Shown here: positions 5,321 through 10,656 of the stretch, in pieces
Position numbering within the stretch: position 1 is the stretch's first letter
Layout of the letters: each line of letters starts with the position of its first letter
Source: an uncultured Collinsella sp.
GTDB lineage: Bacteria > Actinomycetota > Coriobacteriia > Coriobacteriales > Coriobacteriaceae
NCBI GenBank assembly: GCA_934654765.1
Contig: CAKUGX010000061.1
Span: 1-10,656, forward strand
Reading direction: 5' to 3'
Length of the DNA stretch: 10,656 nt
The notes under the pieces: generated by a model
Database searches by the model: none
Told to the model about the DNA's origin: nothing
What the model saw: only the letters and a program-made list of their open reading frames with translations
Program-made: the position numbers and the translations under genes

Positions 5321-7552
5321 GTGGCACACAACAAACTGGAGACAAGTCTCCAAGACCAGCAGAGTCAGGGCGGGCACGGAGCCATCCCCCTCTCCGCTGG
5401 TATGCTGCTCGTTACGCTCGGCGTCGTCTACGGCGACATCGGCACGAGCCCCATGTACACCATGAAATCAATCGTCGCCAATAACGGCGGCATCGGCACC
5501 GTCAGCGAGGACATGATCCTGGGCGCACTTTCGCTCGTCATCTGGACCATGACGCTCGTGACCACGGTCAAGTACGTGCTGATCGCCATGAAGGCAGACA
5601 ACCATAACGAAGGCGGCATCTTTGCCCTCTTTAGCCTGGTGCGCAAGGTGGCACCGTGGCTGATTCTTCCTGCCATGATCGGCGGCGCGGCGCTGCTCGC
5701 CGACGGCATCCTTACCCCCGCCGTCACCGTAACCACAGCAATCGAGGGACTGCGCACCATCGAGTGGGGCCATGCACTGCTGGGCGACGGCCAGACCAAC
5801 GTCATCATCATCACCATCATCATTATCTGCGGCCTGTTTGCCATGCAGCGTGCCGGCACCTCGTCGATCGGCAAGCTGTTTGGCCCGCTTATGACATTAT
5901 GGTTCCTGTTCCTGGCAGGCGCCGGTCTGTTCAACATGCTCGGCAACCTGTCCATCCTGCGCGCGCTCAACCCCATCCGCGGCATCATGTTCCTGTTCTC
6001 GCCCATCAACCATTCGGGCATCATGGTCCTCGGCTTTGTCTTCCTGTCGACGACCGGTGCCGAGGCGCTCTACTCGGACATGGGCCACGTGGGCAAGGCA
6101 AATATCTACGCATCTTGGCCGTTCGTAAAGGCGGCACTCATCCTCAACTATCTGGGCCAGGGCGCTTGGCTGCTCGCCAACAACTCCAATCCCCAGATGC
6201 TCGCGATGGACATCGTCAACCCGTTCTACATGATGCTCCCCGAGCCCCTGCGCCCCTTCGCCATCGTGCTTTCGGCCGTGGCGGCCATCATCGCCTCGCA
6301 GGCGCTCATCACCGGCTCGTTCTCGCTGGTATCCGAGGCCACCCGCCTCAACCTTATGCCGCACCTGCGCATCCACTACCCCAGCGATACCAAGGGCCAG
6401 CTCTATATTCCGCTCGTCAACAACATCATGTGGATCGGCTGCATCTTTATCGTGCTGCTGTTCCAAAACTCCGAGCGCATGGAGAGCGCCTACGGCCTCG
6501 CCATTACCGTGACCATGCTCATGACCACGACGCTTTTGACGAGCTACATCGCCGGCATCATGAAGCACAAGCTGGGCGCCTGCGTCTTCGCTCTGCTCTT
6601 TGGCGCCATTGAGCTGTGCTTCTTCGCTTCGTGCCTCACCATGTTCTTTGACGGCGGCTACGTCATGATCTTCCTGGCCTCGCTGCTGTTTGGCCTTATG
6701 TATGTGTGGCGTCGCGGTACCGCTATCGAGCGCACGCAGACGATCCTGCTGCCCGTCTCCAAATACATCGACCAGCTCAACCGTCTGCGCAACGACGAGA
6801 CCTATCCCGTGCTCGCCGACAACCTGGTGTTCCTCACCAACAGCCCCGACCCGCTCACGCTCGACCGCGACGTGCTCTATTCCATCTTGGACAAGCACCC
6901 CAAGCGCGCCAAGGCATATTGGTTCATCAACGTGCACGTTACCGACGAGCCCTATACGCACGAGTATTCCGTCGAAACCTTTGGCACGGACTTCTTGTTC
7001 CGCGTACGCTTGGATCTGGGCTTTAAGGTCAACCAGCGCGTCAACGCCTACCTGCGCCAGATCGTCGGCGACCTGATGGCTTCGGGCGAGCTGCCGCCGC
7101 AGCACCACACCTACTCCATCTACGAGACACGCGGAAACGTGGGCGACTTCCGTTTTTGCATGCTGCGCAAGATGCTTGCCCCCGAGACGGACATCAACCG
7201 CAACGACCACCGCGTCATGGCCATCAAGTACGCTGTCCGTCGCGCCTGCGGAAGCCCAGCACGTTGGTATGGCCTCGAGAACTCGGCCATCATCATCGAG
7301 TACGTGCCACTCTTTGCCCGCATGCGCCCGGCCGTCAAGCTGGTACGCACCCAGGTTCCGCTCGAGGTTCAGGTCGAAGAGGCCGAGGAAATGGAAGTCG
7401 ATATCTTCTCGGACGACCTGGTCAACGGCAACGAGGCCGGCAAGAGCATGAATGTCGACCCCACCGAGCAGCTCGAGAGCGTCGCCGATACGCCCGAACA
7501 GCAACAGCTCGACGGCCTCGAGAGCGCCCAGCTCAACGACGCCAACTTCTAG
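5321..7552 (+). CDS. kup: Kup-family potassium uptake transporter
   Basis: This 743-residue membrane protein takes up K+ with protons (KUP/HAK/KT family). The signature VYGDIGTSPMY is at residues 36-46, including Asp39 of the conserved GDIGTSP; ADNHNEGGI (92-100) and ADGILTPAVTV (127-137) also match the family. About twelve hydrophobic helices reach roughly residue 475. A cytoplasmic domain of mixed strands and helices follows (about 480-680), then an acidic tail (682-743) with 18 Asp/Glu, one Lys and no Arg. It is longer than E. coli Kup (622 residues), mainly at the C-terminus. The start is GTG at 5321, because AAGGGAG (5309-5315) is 5 bases before it and would fall inside the coding region if ATG 5303 were used. 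It is transcribed alone, with its own promoter region and terminator. No c-di-AMP riboswitch was seen upstream. Confidence 0.95.
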   Translation: MAHNKLETSLQDQQSQGGHGAIPLSAGMLLVTLGVVYGDIGTSPMYTMKSIVANNGGIGTVSEDMILGALSLVIWTMTLVTTVKYVLIAMKADNHNEGGIFALFSLVRKVAPWLILPAMIGGAALLADGILTPAVTVTTAIEGLRTIEWGHALLGDGQTNVIIITIIIICGLFAMQRAGTSSIGKLFGPLMTLWFLFLAGAGLFNMLGNLSILRALNPIRGIMFLFSPINHSGIMVLGFVFLSTTGAEALYSDMGHVGKANIYASWPFVKAALILNYLGQGAWLLANNSNPQMLAMDIVNPFYMMLPEPLRPFAIVLSAVAAIIASQALITGSFSLVSEATRLNLMPHLRIHYPSDTKGQLYIPLVNNIMWIGCIFIVLLFQNSERMESAYGLAITVTMLMTTTLLTSYIAGIMKHKLGACVFALLFGAIELCFFASCLTMFFDGGYVMIFLASLLFGLMYVWRRGTAIERTQTILLPVSKYIDQLNRLRNDETYPVLADNLVFLTNSPDPLTLDRDVLYSILDKHPKRAKAYWFINVHVTDEPYTHEYSVETFGTDFLFRVRLDLGFKVNQRVNAYLRQIVGDLMASGELPPQHHTYSIYETRGNVGDFRFCMLRKMLAPETDINRNDHRVMAIKYAVRRACGSPARWYGLENSAIIIEYVPLFARMRPAVKLVRTQVPLEVQVEEAEEMEVDIFSDDLVNGNEAGKSMNVDPTEQLESVADTPEQQQLDGLESAQLNDANF

Positions 7553-7572
7553 CGACGTCGCGCATCAACGAC

Positions 7573-7610
7573 AGCGCCCCTGCACCTCAAAGGAGATGCA
7601 GGGGCGCTTT
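7573..7610 (+). terminator. Rho-independent terminator of kup
   Basis: AGCGCCCCTGCA (7573-7584) pairs perfectly over 12 bases with TGCAGGGGCGCT (7597-7608). The loop is 12 bases, in which CTC/GAG may pair further. TTTGCATTTC follows the stem. It lies between the convergent kup and bile salt hydrolase genes; the minus strand lacks a T-run, so it mainly serves kup. Confidence 0.8.
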
Positions 7611-7631
7611 GCATTTCAGTAAAGCCGTCGG

Positions 7632-8597
7632 CTACGAACGACACGGCTCGGGAACCACGAGCCTATCGGGGCTCGCGCCCTCGGCATCCATCAGGCTCAC
7701 GTAGCGAATCGACGGATCATCGTACATCGCGTAGTAATAATTGCCCGTGCGCGCGCTAAAGCATCCGGTGTAGATAGTCTTCTCGAACTTGCCATCGCCC
7801 ATCCTGGACGCCCCCTCGATCATCACCACGCCCTCGAGTGAACGGAACATGCGGACGACGTTTTCGGTCTCGCTCTCCTTTTGCGGATAGTTGGCATTGA
7901 GGTACGCCGCCTTTACAAAACGGCTCGGCGAATAGCAGTCACCCGGAATACCGCGCATGCCGGCACCCGCGCCATAGGGCTTGAGCTCGGCGCCACGCCA
8001 TGTCGCCGTCTGCGGAAAATCGCTTGTGGCCGTGATATAGGTGCGCAGGTTTTCCATGTGCCACGGGAAAGTGGGCTGATTGGCAAGGGTGTCGACCGGA
8101 TCGTCGTATACATGCAGACCGTCAGCCATCATCTCGACCACGATGCTACGCTGGCTGTCGCCGATAATCCAATGGAGCAGCGACACGCCCAGCCCCTCTC
8201 CGGCAGATTTGGCGACGATCACCGTATCGCGCAGCGCGGCCTCGACCTCATCGACCGTCGAGAACGTCGCTGCCACCCACAGGGGAAACTCATAGGCCGC
8301 GATATTGGTCTTGCCATCAACCGGGCCCTCGGCATACTCGGCATAACCCGGGAAATTGAGACCCGCCACGGCGAGGCCCGCATCGTTGCCGCAATCGAAG
8401 AACATAGGGTAGTTCTTGTAATCGATGCACATACCGATCACCGCGTGTGCCGCTGTCGTGTCGTCGATAAACGAATACGGAATGTGAAACCCGCGCGGCA
8501 TCACGCGAACCTGTTGGCCGTAGTCAAAGCTCCAGTCGAGGTTGCGGCCCAGATACATGTTGCCGGAATTATCGGTAAATCGAATGCTCGTACACAT
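7632..8597 (-). CDS. bsh: Bile salt hydrolase (choloylglycine hydrolase family)
   Basis: This 321-residue cytoplasmic Ntn-hydrolase should split glycine or taurine from conjugated bile acids. The start is fixed by biology: Met removal must expose Cys2 (MCTSIRF), and AGGAGG (8602-8607) is 4 bases before the ATG at 8597. A frame extending to 8660 would bury Cys2. The usual active-site set is visible: Cys2, Arg18 and Asp21 in GRNLDWSF, Asn81 in AGLNF, Asn173 in LANQPTFPWH, and Arg226 in SPSRF. GAGMRGIPGD (210-219) is the family's substrate-loop motif. Length is close to the usual 315-330 residues, with no signal peptide. Penicillin V acylases share the fold, but the overall pattern fits bile salt hydrolases of gut Actinobacteria better. 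It lies behind PDF-B on the same strand but beyond a terminator, so it probably has its own promoter, which I could not place. Confidence 0.93.
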   Translation of the reverse strand: MCTSIRFTDNSGNMYLGRNLDWSFDYGQQVRVMPRGFHIPYSFIDDTTAAHAVIGMCIDYKNYPMFFDCGNDAGLAVAGLNFPGYAEYAEGPVDGKTNIAAYEFPLWVAATFSTVDEVEAALRDTVIVAKSAGEGLGVSLLHWIIGDSQRSIVVEMMADGLHVYDDPVDTLANQPTFPWHMENLRTYITATSDFPQTATWRGAELKPYGAGAGMRGIPGDCYSPSRFVKAAYLNANYPQKESETENVVRMFRSLEGVVMIEGASRMGDGKFEKTIYTGCFSARTGNYYYAMYDDPSIRYVSLMDAEGASPDRLVVPEPCRS

Positions 8598-8660
8598 AGC
8601 GCCTCCTAGCTTTACGTTCTTGCTAAGTTCATTGTCACCAAACAAAAAGGCGCTAAACAC

Positions 8661-8695
8661 AAAAGCCCGGACATGACAACAATGTCACGCCCGGG
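8661..8695 (-). terminator. Rho-independent terminator of PDF-B
   Basis: On the minus strand CCCGGGCGTGACA (8695-8683) pairs with TGTCATGTCCGGG (8678-8666) over 13 pairs, including two G-T wobbles. The loop is 4 bases, and CTTTTG follows. It isolates PDF-B from the bile salt hydrolase gene 63 bases further on. Confidence 0.8.
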
Positions 8696-8731
8696 ACAAA
8701 GACCGCAAATTCGGCCCCCAATTGAACCACT

Positions 8732-9151
8732 CTAGACGAGTTTGCCTAAGCAGTGATCAATCATGTGCTGAATCATTTGCGCCTCGAAGCCCGCGTAGTC
8801 GCGGCGGCACTCCTTCATCTTGCCGTCGACGATCACGTCAAAGGCAACCTTGCACTTGATGTAGCGCGTGGACTTGGTGATCTCCTCGTGCGTCAGGCAG
8901 CTCTCCTCCATCTTGCTGGCGCCCAAGCCAAACACCAGACGGGGGTTGTAGAGCACGTGGGGCTCGCCGGCATCGTCCAGGTAGACGCAAACCTTCTTGG
9001 TAACGCCAATCTGGTTAGCGGCAAGGCAGCCGGCATCGTCGAGCGACTTGATGGTATCGATCAGGTCCTGTGCGACCGACTCGTCCTCGACAGTCGCAAC
9101 CTCGCAACGCTGGGACAGGATAGCCTCGTCGTGGCAAAGCTCTTTAATCAT
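8732..9151 (-). CDS. Peptide deformylase-like protein lacking the catalytic Glu (PDF-B)
   Basis: The 139-residue protein has the deformylase fold pattern throughout. Motif 1 is G41-C-L-A-A-N-Q47, motif 2 is E83-S84-C85-L-T, and motif 3 is Q128-H129-M130-I-D-H133. The metal ligands (Cys85, His129, His133) and motif 1 Gln are kept, but the general-base Glu of HExxH is Met130 (ATG codon, 8762-8764) and the Gly of EGCLS is Ser84. Two base changes separate ATG from a Glu codon, so a single read error does not explain it. Classical deformylation is therefore doubtful; it may bind metal or formyl-peptides, or have another reaction. The start chosen is ATG 9151: GGAGGA (9156-9161) is 4 bases before it, and the resulting N-terminus MIKELC matches MIKPIM of PDF-A. 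ATG 9163 lacks a ribosome site. Confidence 0.85.
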   Translation of the reverse strand: MIKELCHDEAILSQRCEVATVEDESVAQDLIDTIKSLDDAGCLAANQIGVTKKVCVYLDDAGEPHVLYNPRLVFGLGASKMEESCLTHEEITKSTRYIKCKVAFDVIVDGKMKECRRDYAGFEAQMIQHMIDHCLGKLV

Positions 9152-9184
9152 ACGTTCCTCCATAGGGGTCGTTGTAACTGCTTA

Positions 9185-9190
9185 AGTATA
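9185..9190 (-). promoter_or_regulatory. Likely -10 element (TATACT) of PDF-B
   Basis: TATACT (5 of 6 to consensus) on the minus strand is 34 bases upstream of the chosen ATG, a normal leader distance. The hexamer 17 bases upstream is a poor -35. Confidence 0.35.
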
Positions 9191-9283
9191 CGGTACCCAC
9201 ACATTTTCATGCGAAAAATACCGTCCGTCTGCTACAAAGCGCCGAACATCAACATGCGAGGAACAGCAGCTTCGCAAAGGGGC

Positions 9284-9289
9284 TATAGT
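9284..9289 (+). promoter_or_regulatory. Possible -10 element (TATAGT) of the purine permease
   Basis: TATAGT (5 of 6 to consensus) lies 56 bases before the permease ATG. No good -35 was found. A leader hairpin, TCGGCC (9307-9312) with GGCCGA (9322-9327), lies between it and the ribosome site. Confidence 0.3.
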
Positions 9290-9344
9290 GGGATAGTTCG
9301 TGTCAATCGGCCTAAACTCGGGGCCGAACAAGGAAAGGGTATGC

Positions 9345-10655
9345 ATGGACGAACTATTTCACGTCAGTGAGCGCAAGTCCACAATCGGGACCGAACTCCG
9401 CGCTGGACTGACAACATTCCTGGCGATGGCCTACATCATCGCCGTCAACCCCGCTGTGCTCTCGGGCGCTGGCATCGATGCGGGAGCGCTCGCCTGCGCC
9501 ACCTGCCTGGGCGCCGGCATCATGACCATCTGCATGGGCATCTTCGCCAACCGCCCGCTCGCCTGTGCGTCGGGCTTAGGCGTCAACGCGATGATCGCTG
9601 GAATCACCACCACCGTCTGCGGCGGTGACTGGCACGTGGCCATGAGCGTCATCTTCCTTGAGGGCGTCGTCATCTTGCTGCTCGTGCTTTGTGGCCTGCG
9701 CGAGGCCATCATGGACGCCATCCCGGTTGTCCTGCGTCACGCCATCTCGGTGGGTCTGGGCCTGTTCATCGCCATGATTGGCCTGTGCGATGCCGGCATT
9801 ATCACCGCCGGCGCCGGTACACTCGTCGGTCTGGGCGACATCACCTCCCCCACATTCATCGTCGGCATCATCTCCATCCTGGTGACAGTCGCCCTCGCCT
9901 GCCGCAACGTCCCCGGCTCGCTGCTCATCGGCATCGTCGTCGCCGTCATCGCCGGTATCCCCCTAGGTGTGACCCAGGCTCCAACCGGTATCATCGCCCC
10001 GCTCGACTTCTCGAGCATCGGTGGCCCCATCGCCGACGCCGGCGGCGTGCCCGCCATCGTCAAGGTCCTTACCGACCCCGCGCTCCTCGTCATCTCGTTC
10101 TCGCTGCTCATGAGTGACTTCTTCGACACCATGGGCACCGCGATGGCCGTGGCCAAGCAGGGCGAGTTCCTCACCGACGACGGCAACGTCGAGAATATCA
10201 AGGAGATCCTGATCGTCGACTCCGCCGCCGCTGCTGTGGGCGGTTTCATGGGCGTCTCCTCCATCACCACCTTCGTCGAGTCCACTTCCGGCGCTGCCGA
10301 CGGCGGCCGCACGGGCCTCACCTCCGTCACCACCGGCGTGCTGTTCATCCTCGCCGCGTTCTTCTCTCCCGTCGTCTCCATCGTTTCCAGCGCTGCCACC
10401 TGCGGCGCTCTGGTCTACGTCGGCTACCTCATGATGAGCGAGGCCTCCGAGATCGACTGGTCCGATGTCTCGCAGGGCTTCCCGGCGTTTATGATCGTCG
10501 CCGGCGTGCCCTTCACCTACTCCATCTCCGCCGGCATCGGCCTGGGCTTCATCGCCTACGTGGTCGTCGCGCTCTTCAAGGGCGAGGCCTCCAAGATCAA
10601 GCCGCTCATGTGGATTGCCGCCCTCGCCTTCCTCGTCTACTTCTTCGTGGCGTAA
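9345..10655 (+). CDS. AzgA/PbuG-type purine (hypoxanthine/guanine) permease
   Basis: This 436-residue inner-membrane protein of the nucleobase-cation symporter 2 class probably imports hypoxanthine, guanine or adenine with protons. Family marks are TELRAGLTTFLAMAYI near the N-terminus, GLGVNAMIA (77-85), SDFFDTMGT (257-265), and VES...GGRTGL (311-325), whose acidic residue contacts the nucleobase in related structures. Hydrophobic helices run throughout (about 12-14). The AzgA pattern separates it from uracil/xanthine permeases. The start is ATG 9345, with AAGGAAAGG (9330-9338) 6 bases before it; the GTG at 9300 in the same frame lacks a site and would add a polar leader atypical of the family. 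The stop ends one base before the window edge, so downstream partners are unseen. No purine riboswitch was recognised upstream. Confidence 0.92.
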   Translation: MDELFHVSERKSTIGTELRAGLTTFLAMAYIIAVNPAVLSGAGIDAGALACATCLGAGIMTICMGIFANRPLACASGLGVNAMIAGITTTVCGGDWHVAMSVIFLEGVVILLLVLCGLREAIMDAIPVVLRHAISVGLGLFIAMIGLCDAGIITAGAGTLVGLGDITSPTFIVGIISILVTVALACRNVPGSLLIGIVVAVIAGIPLGVTQAPTGIIAPLDFSSIGGPIADAGGVPAIVKVLTDPALLVISFSLLMSDFFDTMGTAMAVAKQGEFLTDDGNVENIKEILIVDSAAAAVGGFMGVSSITTFVESTSGAADGGRTGLTSVTTGVLFILAAFFSPVVSIVSSAATCGALVYVGYLMMSEASEIDWSDVSQGFPAFMIVAGVPFTYSISAGIGLGFIAYVVVALFKGEASKIKPLMWIAALAFLVYFFVA

Positions 10656-10656
10656 C

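Noticed and set aside
5897..7504. A 535-codon open frame on the minus strand opposite kup
   Set aside because: It is antisense to a clear Kup frame, rich in His/Asp/Val of the kind made by GC-biased third positions, and has no recognisable domain or ribosome site.
8598..8660. N-terminal extension of the bile salt hydrolase from 8660
   Set aside because: It would prevent Cys2 from becoming the N-terminal nucleophile and abuts the PDF-B terminator.
8720..8727. A further AATTGAAC next to the PDF-B stop codon
   Set aside because: Single half-site, downstream of a gene and not near a promoter; one chance copy in this window is plausible.
9191..9344. Purine riboswitch before the permease
   Set aside because: The conserved three-way-junction bases of the purine aptamer could not be found; only a simple 6-bp hairpin is present.
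9254..9370. Small plus-strand frame of 38 codons overlapping the permease start
   Set aside because: No ribosome site, overlaps the permease leader and start in another frame, no recognisable features.

Overview
The window reads as chromosomal DNA of a high-GC, gut-associated actinomycete, most likely Collinsella or a near relative in Coriobacteriia. This is inferred from codon use, a bile salt hydrolase, an XRE-AlaA fusion aminotransferase and the mix of transporters. There is no rRNA, tRNA, insertion sequence, phage gene or CRISPR array, and most coding sequence looks native.

Left part (1-3210). A minus-strand gene runs off the left edge. It encodes a protein with an acidic N-terminus, a MarR-like winged helix and a long Arg-Gly-Gly tail, behind a hairpin-rich leader. 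A plus-strand peptide deformylase (PDF-A) follows and converges on a minus-strand gene for an XRE helix-turn-helix fused to an AlaA-type alanine aminotransferase; a hairpin terminator lies between them. The fusion gene has a promoter region crowded with four GTTCAATT repeats. It also has a well-formed internal ribosome site exactly where a standard 405-residue AlaA would begin.

Middle (3211-7631). A LysR regulator and a ten-helix EamA/DMT exporter form a divergent pair. After the exporter comes a 222-base spacer holding a 14-bp inverted repeat, inside which lies a T-box-like core on the minus strand with no gene behind it, followed by two further palindromes. Then comes a Kup potassium transporter with an acidic tail, ended by a strong hairpin.

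Right part (7632-10656). On the minus strand a second deformylase-like gene (PDF-B, lacking the catalytic Glu of HExxH) is followed by a bile salt hydrolase with all expected active-site residues; a 13-bp hairpin terminator separates them. Divergent from PDF-B is an AzgA/PbuG-type purine permease that ends one base before the window does.

For six genes the best start is internal to the longest open frame (fusion aminotransferase, LysR, Kup, bile salt hydrolase, PDF-B, purine permease), judged from Shine-Dalgarno position, promoter position or the need for Cys2. No operon longer than one gene is obvious. The window is mostly single-gene units for nitrogen, potassium, purine and bile handling, with two unusual deformylase paralogs.
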